DNA of 64,000 bases, taken from the NCBI RefSeq assembly GCF_014204795.1, contig NZ_JACHMB010000001.1:2232001-2296000 (forward strand). Direction: 5' to 3'. Under the pieces are notes generated by a model, which saw only the letters and a program-made list of their open reading frames with translations, searched no databases and had not been told where the DNA came from. A program made the position numbers and the translations under genes. This document shows, piece after piece, positions 25,324 to 35,569 of the stretch. Within the stretch, counting starts at the first letter, position 1. Each line of letters opens with the position of its first letter. Source of the stretch: Nonomuraea jabiensis (GTDB taxonomy: Bacteria > Actinomycetota > Actinomycetes > Streptosporangiales > Streptosporangiaceae).

Positions 25324-25372
25324 GGCTGCGATCCTGCTGCGCGCGCCTCCGCCGTGTCCAAGACCTCTTGGT

Positions 25373-25387
25373 ATAACCATTGGTTAT
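25373..25387. promoter_or_regulatory. LysR-type operator palindrome (T-N11-A)
   Basis: A perfect 15-base palindrome with central T: ATAACCA T TGGTTAT. It contains the LysR consensus T-N11-A. It spans the intergenic space and touches the LysR start codon at 25386, so binding there would block its own expression, as is usual for LysR proteins. Confidence 0.72.
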
Positions 25388-26264
25388 GGATGTGCACCTG
25401 CGTGAGCTGCGGTACTTCGTGGCGGTGGCCGAGGAGCTGAACGTGACGCGGGCCTCGGAGCGGCTCTTCGTGTCCCAGCCGGCGCTGTCCAAGCAGCTCA
25501 GGGTGCTGGAGCGGCAGCTCGGGTTCCGGTTGTTCGAGCGGGTGCACAGCGGCGTGGTGCTCACCCGGCAGGGCGAGGCGCTCCTGCCGGTCGTCCGCGA
25601 CCTGCTCGAACGGTGGACGAGCGGGGTGGAGTCCGCGCGGGCGGCGGCGCCCGCCGGGACGCTGGTGATCGGGATGCAGACGGCCGTGGGCAGGGGGCTG
25701 CAGCAGGAGGCGCTGCGGCGCTTCCGTACGGCGATGCCCGGATGGGAGGTGTCGCTCAGGCTGGTGGGCTGGGACGACCCCAGCGGCGGGCTGGCCGACG
25801 GGTCCTCCGACGTGGCGTTCATCTGGCTGCCGGTGCCGCCGGGGCTGCGGACGTACGTGCTGGCCACCGAGAACAGAGGGGTGGCCATGCCGGACGGGCA
25901 CCCGCTCGCGGAGCTGGCGGAGATCCCGTTCGAGGCGCTGCGCGACGAGCCGTTCATCGCCCTGCCGCCGGAGGCCGGGCCGCTGCGGGACTTCTGGCTC
26001 GCGCGGGACGCCCGCGACGACGACCCCGTCGTCGGGTTCACCGCGAACACGCCGGAGGAGGTGTTCGAGGCCGTGACCAGCGGGCTCGGGGTGGTGCTGG
26101 TCGCCGAGGGGAACGCCGCGCTCTACAACCGGCCCGGGATGGCCTACCGCCCGGTTAGCGGGCTGCCTCCTGGGCAGCTCGCCATCGCGTGGCGCGAAGG
26201 GGATGCCGGCCCGCAAGTCATGGCATTCATCGACGCGCTGCGGCAGGTCACGACTAAGGTCTGA
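25386..26264 (+). CDS. LysR family transcriptional regulator
   Basis: A 292-residue regulator. The winged HTH covers residues 1-60 (YFVAVAEELNVTRASERL, then SQPALSKQLRVLE). The periplasmic-binding-like effector domain follows (from about 85), with LVIGMQTAVGRG at its start. The ATG at 25386 has no clear ribosome site and lies within the palindrome; a leaderless message or a start at GTG 25392 is possible. It is divergent from the aldo/keto reductase, its likely target. The effector is unknown. Confidence 0.9.
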   Translation: MDVHLRELRYFVAVAEELNVTRASERLFVSQPALSKQLRVLERQLGFRLFERVHSGVVLTRQGEALLPVVRDLLERWTSGVESARAAAPAGTLVIGMQTAVGRGLQQEALRRFRTAMPGWEVSLRLVGWDDPSGGLADGSSDVAFIWLPVPPGLRTYVLATENRGVAMPDGHPLAELAEIPFEALRDEPFIALPPEAGPLRDFWLARDARDDDPVVGFTANTPEEVFEAVTSGLGVVLVAEGNAALYNRPGMAYRPVSGLPPGQLAIAWREGDAGPQVMAFIDALRQVTTKV

Positions 26265-26298
26265 CGCGACATCCATTCACGTGGAAGGGTGACCCCCC

Positions 26299-26511
26299 AT
26301 GAGCGACCCCATGAAGGACTACGCCATCACCTTCGACCTCATCGACGCCGACAAGGACGGCCGCATCTCCGCCGTCGAGCTCGTGAAGCTGATGGAGGTG
26401 CTCGGCCAGCCGGTGACCCTGGAGGCCGCGCAGGAAGGCGTGCAGAAGCTCGACAAGGACGGCGACGGCCTGATCAGCCTGGAGGAGTTCGCCGCCTTCC
26501 TCCAGAAGTGA
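26299..26511 (+). CDS. EF-hand calcium-binding protein
   Basis: A 70-residue protein containing two EF-hands. The loops are DADKDGRISAVE (residues 17-28) and DKDGDGLISLEE (about 53-64), each with the Asp/Glu ligand positions and the central Gly filled. The pair would form one calmodulin-like lobe that binds two Ca2+ in the cytoplasm. ATG 26299 follows AAGGG. It is downstream of LysR by 34 bases and upstream of the PucR gene, but a link to either is not evident. It resembles the actinobacterial CabD/CabA proteins. Confidence 0.92.
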   Translation: MSDPMKDYAITFDLIDADKDGRISAVELVKLMEVLGQPVTLEAAQEGVQKLDKDGDGLISLEEFAAFLQK

Positions 26512-26574
26512 CAAAAACAAGCTCTTGCTACACACTCTCCTGTTGCCTGGGTCACAATGGCGACGGGAGGGACG

Positions 26575-27738
26575 ATGGTCATCACGAGTGAAATCCCCGT
26601 GCAGGCGCTCAGGGCGGGCATCGGCAGGGTCTCGGCAGAGGTGATCGAGGAGATCCAGACCCGGATCCCCGAGTACGCCAGGCCATCGGACGAGATCTAC
26701 ATCAAGGTCGTCAGGATGGCGGTCGAGCAGGCCATCGAGGGCTTTCTCGACCGCGTCGAGACCCCGGGCGCCCCGTGGGACCCCGAGCCGTTCCGCCTGA
26801 TCGGCCGGGGCGAGGCGGCCGAGGGCCGCAACCTCGAGCCGCTGCAGACCGCGATGCGGCTCGGCGCCCGGGTCTGCTGGCGGCGGCTGACCGAGCTCGC
26901 CGAGCCGCTGCGCCTGTCCCCGCAGACCCTGTACGACCTGGGCGAGGCCATCTTCGTCTACCTCGACCAGCTCGCCGACGCGGCGGCCGAGGGCTTCGAG
27001 GAGGCCAGGGCGCACGCCGCGGGCGAGACGGAGCGCCGCCGCGCCCGCCTGCTCGACCTGCTGCTCAGCCGCCCGCCCGCCAGCGCGGAGGCCATCGCCG
27101 AGCTGGCCAGGGCCGCCGGGTGGCGGCAGCCCAGGACCGTCGCCTGCGTGGCGTTCGACGACCGGCACACCGCCTACCGCGCCCCCGCGCTGCCGCCCGA
27201 CGTGCTCACCGGGCTGGACCGGCCCGTGCCCTGCCTGCTCGCGCCCGACCCCACCGGTCCCGGCCAGGCCCAGCTGCTCGACCAGGCGTTGCGCGGACGC
27301 CAGGCCGCGATCGGCCCCGCCGTGCCCCTCCCGGCCGCCGCGACCTCGCTGCGCTGGGCCAGGGAGGCCCTGGAGCTGTCGCGGCGCGGCATCCTGCCCC
27401 GGGGGCCGCTGCGGTGCGCGGACCACATGGCGACGCTGGTGGTGTTCAAGGACGAGGAGCTGGTCGGCACGCTGGCGCAGGCGCGGCTGGCGCCCCTGGC
27501 CGACCTGCGGCCCGCCCAGCAGGACCGGCTCGCGGAGACGCTGCTGGCCTGGCTGCGGCACGGCCGGGGCGCGGGCGAGGTGGCCGCCAGGCTGCACGTG
27601 CACCCGCAGACCGTGCGCTACCGGCTGCGGCAGCTGGAGGAGCTGTTCGGCGACCAGCTCGCCGACCCGGACATCCGCTTCGAGCTGGAGATCGCGCTGC
27701 GGGCCAGGCAGGCCGTCCAGGCGAGCACCCGTACCTGA
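26575..27738 (+). CDS. PucR/CdaR family transcriptional regulator
   Basis: A 387-residue regulator. The N-terminal helical domain (about 1-160) matches the RsbT-like/PucR_1 form with PLQTAMRLGARVCWRRLTEL. The middle region is a degenerate GGDEF-like fold. The C-terminal PucR helix-turn-helix (about 320-375) reads RGAGEVAARLHVHPQTVRYR followed by LRQLEELFG. Such proteins control catabolic or sporulation-related genes in actinomycetes. ATG 26575 with GGGAGGGACG upstream is preferred to ATG 26557. The following GH13 gene is a candidate target by position. Confidence 0.87.
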   Translation: MVITSEIPVQALRAGIGRVSAEVIEEIQTRIPEYARPSDEIYIKVVRMAVEQAIEGFLDRVETPGAPWDPEPFRLIGRGEAAEGRNLEPLQTAMRLGARVCWRRLTELAEPLRLSPQTLYDLGEAIFVYLDQLADAAAEGFEEARAHAAGETERRRARLLDLLLSRPPASAEAIAELARAAGWRQPRTVACVAFDDRHTAYRAPALPPDVLTGLDRPVPCLLAPDPTGPGQAQLLDQALRGRQAAIGPAVPLPAAATSLRWAREALELSRRGILPRGPLRCADHMATLVVFKDEELVGTLAQARLAPLADLRPAQQDRLAETLLAWLRHGRGAGEVAARLHVHPQTVRYRLRQLEELFGDQLADPDIRFELEIALRARQAVQASTRT

Positions 27739-27791
27739 ACCTCCTGCGGATCCGGCGGCCTGAGCGCCCTTGTGGCGGGTAGCGGCCACCC

Positions 27792-29453
27792 ATGCGACTG
27801 ACGTACACCTCCGACGTCTGGTGGAAGAACGCCGTCATCTACTGCCTCGACGTGGAGACGTTCAAGGACGGGAACGACGACGGCATAGGCGACTTCCGCG
27901 GGCTGACGCAGCAGGTCGACTACCTCGCGGGGCTCGGCGTGACGTGCCTCTGGCTCATGCCGTTCTTCCCCACCCCCAACCGGGATGACGGATACGACAT
28001 CACCGACTTCTACACCATTGACCCGCGGCTGGGCACGCTGGGCGACTTCGTGGAGTTCATGCGCACCGCCAACGACAGGGGGCTGCGGGTGATCGCGGAC
28101 CTCGTCGTCAACCACACCTCAGACCAGCACCCCTGGTTCGTGGAGGCCCGGTCGAGCCGGGACTCCCCCATGCGTGACTGGTACGTCTGGTCGGACACCC
28201 CGGAGCCCGACGACCCCTCGCAGGTCGTCTTCCCGGACAAGGAGAACAGCGTCTGGCAGTACGACGAGGGGTCCGGACAGTACTACCTGCACAGCTTCTA
28301 CCGGCACCAGCCGGACCTGAACGTCGGCAACCCCGAGGTCAGGGACGAGATCACGCGCATACTCGGCTTCTGGATGGAGCTCGGGCTGTCCGGGTTCAGG
28401 GTCGACGCGGTGCCGTTCCTCATCGAGAACGTCGATCCGAAGCTGGCGAACCCGCACGAGTTCCTGGCGGACCTGCGGGCGTTCATGACGCGGCGCAAGG
28501 GCGGGTCGATCCTGCTGGGCGAGGTCAACGTCCCGTACAAGGACCTGACCCGGTTCTTCGGAGAGGGCCTGGGCGACCAGATCACCATGTGCTTCGACTT
28601 CATCGGCATGCAGAACGCCTGGCTGTCGCTGGCGCGCAACGACGCCACGCCCCTCGCCGACGCCCTGCGCGAGCGCCCCGAGCCGCCGAAGGACTGCCAG
28701 TGGGCCATGTTCCTGCGCAACCACGACGAGCTCACTTTAGACAAGCTCACGGACGAGGAGCGGCAGGAGATCTTCGAGGCGTTCGGCCCGAGCAAGGACA
28801 TGCAGATCTTCGGCCGCGGCCTGCGCCGCCGGCTGCCGACGATGCTCGGCGGGGACCTGCGGCGCATGAAGATGGCCTACAGCCTGCTGTTCTCGCTGCC
28901 GGGCACCCCGGTGATCTTCTACGGCGAGGAGATCGGCCTGGGCGACAACCTCGACGCGGAGGGCCGCATGGCGGTCCGCATCCCGATGCAGTGGTCCGCG
29001 GACGGCGGCTTCACCCAGGCCGAGCCGGTACGCGAGACCCCGGAGGGCTCCTTCGGGCCCGACCGCGTCAACGTCGCCGACCAGAAGCGGGACGTGGACT
29101 CGCTGCTGCGCTGGTTCCAGCTGCTCATCGAGCGCTACCGGGAGTGCCCCGAGCTGGCGTGGGGCGACTACACCGTGCTGGAGACCGGCGACCGGGCGGT
29201 CCTCGCCCACCGCTGCGACGCCGACGGGGCCACGGTGGTGGTCGCGCACAACCTCTGCGACACGGTCAGGGACGTGGAGCTGACCCTGGAGGGGCTCGAG
29301 AACCACCAGCTCACGGACCTCCTGGTGGACGGCACGCTGGAGGTCTCGGCCGAGGGCTCCGTACGGCTCCCGCTGGACCCGTACGGCTCCCGCTGGCTGC
29401 GCGCCTCCCCCCGGGAGCTCCCGCCGGAGGACGCCTCGGTCAAGTCCCTATGA
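27792..29453 (+). CDS. GH13 alpha-amylase family enzyme (trehalose synthase-like)
   Basis: A 553-residue glycoside hydrolase family 13 enzyme. Region I is VIADLVVNHTSDQHPWF, region II GFRVDAVPF with the nucleophile Asp, region III ILLGEVN with the acid/base Glu, and region IV FLRNHDELTL. The opening WWKNAVIYCLDVETFKD is the trehalose synthase/glucosylamylase pattern. A C-terminal beta domain follows about residue 450. The likely substrates are maltose, trehalose or short alpha-glucans. It lacks a signal peptide, so it works inside the cell. Leu316 uses a TTA codon at 28737, a possible bldA-dependent feature. It ends convergently 16 bases from the Gfo/Idh gene. Confidence 0.9.
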   Translation: MRLTYTSDVWWKNAVIYCLDVETFKDGNDDGIGDFRGLTQQVDYLAGLGVTCLWLMPFFPTPNRDDGYDITDFYTIDPRLGTLGDFVEFMRTANDRGLRVIADLVVNHTSDQHPWFVEARSSRDSPMRDWYVWSDTPEPDDPSQVVFPDKENSVWQYDEGSGQYYLHSFYRHQPDLNVGNPEVRDEITRILGFWMELGLSGFRVDAVPFLIENVDPKLANPHEFLADLRAFMTRRKGGSILLGEVNVPYKDLTRFFGEGLGDQITMCFDFIGMQNAWLSLARNDATPLADALRERPEPPKDCQWAMFLRNHDELTLDKLTDEERQEIFEAFGPSKDMQIFGRGLRRRLPTMLGGDLRRMKMAYSLLFSLPGTPVIFYGEEIGLGDNLDAEGRMAVRIPMQWSADGGFTQAEPVRETPEGSFGPDRVNVADQKRDVDSLLRWFQLLIERYRECPELAWGDYTVLETGDRAVLAHRCDADGATVVVAHNLCDTVRDVELTLEGLENHQLTDLLVDGTLEVSAEGSVRLPLDPYGSRWLRASPRELPPEDASVKSL

Positions 29454-29468
29454 ACCGGGTTCCGCGGA

Positions 29469-30638
29469 TCAGCGCTGGCCGTTGTCGAAGTACGCGGCCA
29501 GCTCCGGGTCAAGGGGCGGCACGTCGTACGGCATGCCGCCGTTCCGCAGCGACATCGTGGCCAGGTAGCCCGCCGCCACGCTCATCCTGGCCGCCACCGG
29601 CGAGGTGTCCGTCGCGCCGCCGTCCCGTACGAACCGGCAGAACTCCGCCACGATCTGCGCGTCCGCTCCCCCGTGCGAGCCATCCGCCGGCGGCACCTTG
29701 TACGCGATGTCGCAGTCGTCCCGGTAGGCCGTGGGCCCCCGGTTCCAGACCTTGACCGTGGCCCCTGGCTCGTCCCCGAAGTTCTCCAGGCGGCCCTCCG
29801 TGCCGATGACCGTGTAGTTGCGGACGTAGTCGGGCGTGAAGTGGCACTGCTGGTAGGCGGCGATGACGCCGTTGTCCAGGCGCATGTTCATCACCGACAC
29901 GTCCTCGACGTCCACGACGTGGTGCAGGCCGGTGCGCGAGGTGGGCGGCCACTCGTACTCCTGGAGCCACCCGTCGGGCCGCGGCGTGCCGGGCTCGCGG
30001 CGCGGCAGGTCGCCGTGGACCATGAGGTCGCCGAACGCGTTCACCCTGGTCGTGTAGCCGCCGGCGAGCCAGTGGATGACGTCCAGGTCGTGGGCCGCCT
30101 TCTGCAGCAGCAGGCCCGTGGTGCGGGTGCGGTCGGCGTGCCAGTCCTTGAAGTAGTAGTCGCCGCCGTAGGAGACGAAGTGGCGCACCCAGACGGTCTT
30201 CGGCTCGCCGATGACGCCCTTGCGGATGATGTCGCGCATGAGCCGGACCACGCCCATGTGCCGCATGTTGTGCCCCACGTACAGGCGGGTGCCGGTGTCG
30301 CGGGCGGCGCGCAGGACGTTGTCGCAGCCCTCGACGGTGATCGCCATCGGCTTCTCCAGGTAGACGGCCTTGCCGGCCTGGAGGCAGTCGATGGCGATGC
30401 GCTCGTGGGTGTCGTCGGGGGTGTTGACGATGATCGCGTCGAGGTCGGGCCGGTCGAGCAGCTCGCGGTAGTCCCCGGTCAGGAACTCCGCCTCGAACCG
30501 TCCCGCCTGGCTCTTGAGCACCGCGGGGTCGGAGTCGCACAGCGCGGTCACGATCGCGCCCCTGCCCGGCCGGTGCGCGTGCAGGGCGAGGCTCGTCCGC
30601 AGCCCGAGGCCGATGACTCCGATACGCAGGTCTTCCAC
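29469..30638 (-). CDS. Gfo/Idh/MocA family oxidoreductase
   Basis: A 389-residue NAD(P)-dependent sugar or inositol dehydrogenase. The Rossmann fold opens with RIGVIGLGLRTSLALHAH, then VTALCDSDP. The family signatures LEKPMAIT (catalytic Lys region), YVGHNMRHM and KAAHDLDVIHWLAGG are all present. The C-terminal sheet domain carries SPVAARMSVAAGYLATMSLR. The substrate is unknown but sugar acids or cyclitols are typical. It stands alone, convergent with the GH13 gene. Confidence 0.88.
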   Translation of the reverse strand: MEDLRIGVIGLGLRTSLALHAHRPGRGAIVTALCDSDPAVLKSQAGRFEAEFLTGDYRELLDRPDLDAIIVNTPDDTHERIAIDCLQAGKAVYLEKPMAITVEGCDNVLRAARDTGTRLYVGHNMRHMGVVRLMRDIIRKGVIGEPKTVWVRHFVSYGGDYYFKDWHADRTRTTGLLLQKAAHDLDVIHWLAGGYTTRVNAFGDLMVHGDLPRREPGTPRPDGWLQEYEWPPTSRTGLHHVVDVEDVSVMNMRLDNGVIAAYQQCHFTPDYVRNYTVIGTEGRLENFGDEPGATVKVWNRGPTAYRDDCDIAYKVPPADGSHGGADAQIVAEFCRFVRDGGATDTSPVAARMSVAAGYLATMSLRNGGMPYDVPPLDPELAAYFDNGQR

Positions 30639-30858
30639 TGGTGTCCCTTCCCGAATCAGCCGCAGCAGACGTCAGGCTAGTACTCATTTATGCAGATAAA
30701 TAGCTTGAATCATGCAGCTCTAAGCAATCCGGAGTCCGCAGACCCGCCTTTGCTGGGGCGTGAAGCGGAGCTGTGGGGGCACTTAAGAAAGCCTCGATGG
30801 ACATCCCCCGAGGGGAGAGGGCACAGTGCGTTAGGTTCGGAGTGGGGGAAATGGAGCC

Positions 30859-31886
30859 ATGAAAGCGCTGGTCAAAGAGAAGGCCGAGGCCGGTCTCTGG
30901 CTTGTGGACGTGCCCGAGCCCGAGGTGGGTCCCGGTGAGGTGAAGATCCGGGTCCTGCGGACCGGCATCTGCGGCACCGACCTGCATATCCGGAAATTTG
31001 ATGACTGGGCGCGGCACACTCTGAAGCTCCCGTTGATCGTCGGGCACGAGTTCTCCGGCCACGTGGTCGAGGTGGCGCCGGGCGTCGAGGACGTCGCCGT
31101 CGGCGACCTCGTCAGCGGCGAGGGTCACCTCGTGTGCGGCAAGTGCCGCAACTGCATGGCGGGCCGCAGGCACCTGTGCCGCAACACGGTGGGCCTCGGC
31201 GTCAACAGGGACGGCGCCTTCGCCGAATACGTCACGCTGCCCGCCTCCAACGTCTGGGTGCACCGGGTGCCCGTCCACCCCGACGTGGCGGCCATCTTCG
31301 ATCCGTTCGGCAACGCCGTACACACCGCACTGTCCTTCCCTCTGGTCGGCGAGGACGTGCTGATCACCGGGGCGGGCCCCATCGGGCTCATGGCCGCGGC
31401 CGTGGCCACGCACGTCGGCGCGCGCAACGTGATGATCACCGACGTCAGCGACGAGCGGCTCGCCCTGGCCGGCAAGCTCGGCGTCTCCCTCGCCCTGAAC
31501 GTCTCCAGGACCTCGATCGCCGAGGGCATGCGCCAGCTCCACATGCGCGAGGGCTTCGACGTGGGGCTGGAGATGTCCGGCAACCCGCAGGCCATGCGCG
31601 ACATGATCGCGAACATGACCCACGGCGGGAAGATCGCCATGCTCGGGCTGCCCGCCGAGGAGTTCGCCGTCGACTGGGCGACCGTTGTGACCTCCATGAT
31701 CACGATCAAGGGGGTGTACGGGCGGGAGATGTTCGAGACCTGGTACAACATGTCGGTCCTGCTGGAGAAGGGCCTCGACCTCACCCCCGTCATCACCGAC
31801 CGGTTCCCGTACCAAGACTTCGACGCCGCCTTCGACACGGCAGCAAGCGGGCGGACGGGCAAGGTCATTCTCGATTGGAGCGCCTG

Positions 31887-31887
<1 letters not shown>
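30859..31887 (+). CDS. tdh: L-threonine 3-dehydrogenase
   Basis: A 342-residue zinc alcohol dehydrogenase that oxidises L-threonine to 2-amino-3-ketobutyrate with NAD+. The catalytic zinc site uses CGTDLHI and VGHEF. The structural zinc is bound by the Cys cluster [15 protein letters not shown]. The coenzyme motif is [14 protein letters not shown]. The ATG at 30859 has a GGAG site. It overlaps kbl (TGATG), the enzyme for the next step. The 220 bases upstream contain no clear gene or riboswitch. Confidence 0.94.
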
Positions 31888-33056
<1,169 letters not shown>

Positions 33057-33187
33057 CACCCCACCCGGGATGCCGACCTGGCCGTCCTGACCCGGCCGTG
33101 CGGGGTTATGACCGGCGGGTGAGTATTCTCGCTGCGACGGATCCCAGCGATCGGGCGCGCCTCACGCGGTGAGGCCAAGGAGCACGG

Positions 33188-34090
33188 GTGATAGACACGC
33201 GGCGGTTGCGCACGCTGCGGGCGGTGGCCGACCACGGCACGGTGACCGCCGCGGCGGCCGCGCTGCACCTCACCCCCTCCGCGGTGTCCCAGCAACTCGT
33301 CGCGCTGGAGCACGAGGTGGGCCACCGGCTGTTCACCCGCGACGGCCGCGGCGTCCACCTCACCGCCGTCGGCAAGATCATGCTGGGCCACGCGAACGAG
33401 GTGCTCGCCCAGCTCGAACGCGCCAAGGCCGAGGTGGCCGCGTACGCCACGGGCGAGGCCGGCGAGGTCACCGTGGCCTGCTTCGCCACCGCCATCGGCG
33501 CCGTGCTCTCCCCCGCCATCGCCGCCCTGCGCGCCACGTCCCCCGGGCTGCACGTACGCGTGCTGGACGCCGAGGGCGACCACAGCCTGGCCATGCTCCT
33601 GGACGGCGAGGCCGACCTGGCCGTCACGGTCGAGTACCGGGGCGCCCCCGACGCGGCCGACCGGCGCCTGTCCCGGCTGCCCCTCTACGCCGAGCCGTTC
33701 GACCTGGTGCTCCCCCACGACCACCCCTTGGCCTCGGAGGCGACCTTGACCTCGCTTTCCTCCGAGACCTGGATCGGCCCCTATCCGGGCAACCCGGTAC
33801 ACGACGTGATCACGTTCGCCTGCCAGCAGGCAGGTTTCACGCCAAACCTCGCCCACTGCTCCGACGACTTCCGCGCCGTGGTCGCCCTGGTCGGGGCCGG
33901 GGCGGGGGTGGCCCTGGTGCCACGGCTGGCCCTGCGCGACATGGCGCTGACGGGGGTGGCGGTCCGCCGCACGCCGGGGCCCGAGCGCCGCGTCTTCGCC
34001 GCCGTACGCCGCGGCTCCGACGCCCATCCCCTCCTGCGCCCGCTCCTGTCGGCGCTGCGCACGATCGGCCGCTCTCTCGACGCCGGGTGA
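33188..34090 (+). CDS. LysR family transcriptional regulator
   Basis: A 300-residue LysR protein. The winged HTH is at the N-terminus (LRAVADHGTVTAAAAALHLT, then PSAVSQQLVALE). The effector domain starts near residue 95 with VTVACFATAIGAVL. GTG 33188 follows AAGGAGCACG. It lies 131 bases behind kbl on the same strand; it may control threonine catabolism but could equally serve elsewhere. This HTH subtype (RLRTLRAVADHGT) is common in actinomycete regulators of amino-acid genes. Confidence 0.88.
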   Translation: MIDTRRLRTLRAVADHGTVTAAAAALHLTPSAVSQQLVALEHEVGHRLFTRDGRGVHLTAVGKIMLGHANEVLAQLERAKAEVAAYATGEAGEVTVACFATAIGAVLSPAIAALRATSPGLHVRVLDAEGDHSLAMLLDGEADLAVTVEYRGAPDAADRRLSRLPLYAEPFDLVLPHDHPLASEATLTSLSSETWIGPYPGNPVHDVITFACQQAGFTPNLAHCSDDFRAVVALVGAGAGVALVPRLALRDMALTGVAVRRTPGPERRVFAAVRRGSDAHPLLRPLLSALRTIGRSLDAG

Positions 34091-34150
34091 AACATCCGGA
34101 CTTAGCCGGACATCTCCTGAGGTGTGTTCGCCGAGTGGAAGGACCACCGC

Positions 34151-34690
34151 ATGGGGCCACCCGAGCCCGAGCAGCGCTTCGAGGAGATCTATATGGCGCA
34201 TTATCCGGCCATAGCCACATATGTGAGGCGACGTGCCGGCTCGCCTGACGACATCGCGGACGTGATCGCCGAGACGTTCACGACCGCCTGGCGCCGCCTG
34301 AACGACATCCCCGAGGGAGACGCGGCCCGGCTCTGGCTGTACGGCGTCGCCAGGCGCACGCTCGCGAACCACTTCCGCGGCGAGGAACGACGGGCCGCCC
34401 TGGCCGTACGGCTGCGCGAGGAGATCCCGAACTGGGCGAACTCCGTCACCGGCGCCGAACCGGCGTACGAGGCGTTCAAGCGGCTCTCGGACGACGACCG
34501 CGAGCTGCTCGCGCTGGTCGCGTGGGAGGGGCTCAGCGGGGCCGAGATCGCGAAGGTGCTCGGCTGCTCGCGCGGAGCCGCCAGGCTCCGGCTGCACCGC
34601 GCCCGCAAGCGCCTGGCCAGAGAGCTGGCGTACGCCGAAGCCGACTATCCCCGCTATGGACAGGTCACCCCCGCGAAAGGCCGATCATGA
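34151..34690 (+). CDS. ECF RNA polymerase sigma factor
   Basis: A 179-residue sigma-70 factor of the extracytoplasmic function group. Region 2 holds the DD(D)-rich SPDDIADVIAETFTTAWRR. Region 4 has ALVAWEGLSGAEIAKVLGC and RLHRARKRLARE. It is joined by a spacer with a helix-poor linker. The start ATG 34151 follows AAGGACC. It overlaps the next gene by four bases; that membrane protein is the likely anti-sigma factor. The target promoters are unknown. Confidence 0.92.
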   Translation: MGPPEPEQRFEEIYMAHYPAIATYVRRRAGSPDDIADVIAETFTTAWRRLNDIPEGDAARLWLYGVARRTLANHFRGEERRAALAVRLREEIPNWANSVTGAEPAYEAFKRLSDDDRELLALVAWEGLSGAEIAKVLGCSRGAARLRLHRARKRLARELAYAEADYPRYGQVTPAKGRS

Positions 34691-35547
34691 CCCGGAACAT
34701 CGACGAGATCGTCGCCAGGTTCGCCGCCCCGCCGGTGACGGAGGTCAGTGAGGGCGCCCGCGAGCTGATCCACGAGATCACCGCCGGATCGCCCGGCCCC
34801 ACCCCGGCCAGGAGGCGCAGGCGGCTGAGCCCGCGCCTGGCGATCCCCGCGGGCGGGCTGCTCACCGCCGCCGTCGTGGCGCTGACCTGGCTGCAGCCGG
34901 ACACCTCCGCCTCGGCCCTGAACATCCGGCAGGAGGGCGGCTACTACGTCATCGAAATCAAGGATCTCTACGCCAACCCGAAGCTGTACGAGGAGCAGCT
35001 GCGTCACTATGGGCTCGACGTCTCGCTCAAGGTACGTCCCGCCACGGCGGCGTTCGAGCGCGAGGTGTTCCCCACCGCCCCGGACATGAGCGTCGTGAGC
35101 GAGATCCAGGGCATCAACCCGCCGGGCCCGTGCGACATGGTGGGGGACGCCTGCGCGATCGGGCTGAAGATCCCCGTCGGCTTCAAGGGCACGGCCCTGG
35201 TCACGGTCAGCAGGAAGGCCAGACCCGGCGAGAAGTACTACGTCACCACCACATGGGACACCAAGGGCGAGCCCATGCACTGCGTCCCCTTCGCCAACAA
35301 GACGGTCGCCGAAGTGCGGGCCATGCTGACGGAACGCGGCGTGCGCATCAGCGGGTTCCTCGTCCCCGACCTCACCGCCGAGAAGGCCGGTGGCGGCAGC
35401 GAGCAGGCCTCCGTGCCGGACACCTGGCTGGTGCGCGGCGGGTTCTTCACCGAACCCGGAGTGGCCGTGGTGCTGGCGCACACGACCCCGCTGTCGCAGC
35501 GGGTCATCGACGCCCGCAACAAGGCGGAGGGCTGCCCGGCGTCCTGA
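34687..35547 (+). CDS. membrane protein, likely cognate anti-sigma factor
   Basis: A 286-residue protein overlapping the ECF sigma gene (ATGA). The N-terminal 55 residues are cytoplasmic and contain a basic stretch ARRRRRLSPR. One membrane helix follows (about 54-70), then an extracellular domain with VAEVRAMLTERGVRISG, reminiscent of a PASTA fold. The usual zinc anti-sigma motif (HxxxCxxC) is absent. Two extracellular segments carry Cys pairs (CDMVGDAC and C...C near the end). The pairing with the sigma gene is the main evidence for an anti-sigma role. Confidence 0.68.
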   Translation: MTRNIDEIVARFAAPPVTEVSEGARELIHEITAGSPGPTPARRRRRLSPRLAIPAGGLLTAAVVALTWLQPDTSASALNIRQEGGYYVIEIKDLYANPKLYEEQLRHYGLDVSLKVRPATAAFEREVFPTAPDMSVVSEIQGINPPGPCDMVGDACAIGLKIPVGFKGTALVTVSRKARPGEKYYVTTTWDTKGEPMHCVPFANKTVAEVRAMLTERGVRISGFLVPDLTAEKAGGGSEQASVPDTWLVRGGFFTEPGVAVVLAHTTPLSQRVIDARNKAEGCPAS

Positions 35548-35569
35548 TCTCCGGGATAGCGTGCGGCCC

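Noticed and set aside
30690..30858. Possible riboswitch or small gene before tdh
   Set aside because: The segment has a GGGGAGAGGGC run near 30818 that recalls a glycine riboswitch core, but the other conserved parts and paired stems are missing. The frames here are short and lack coding character.
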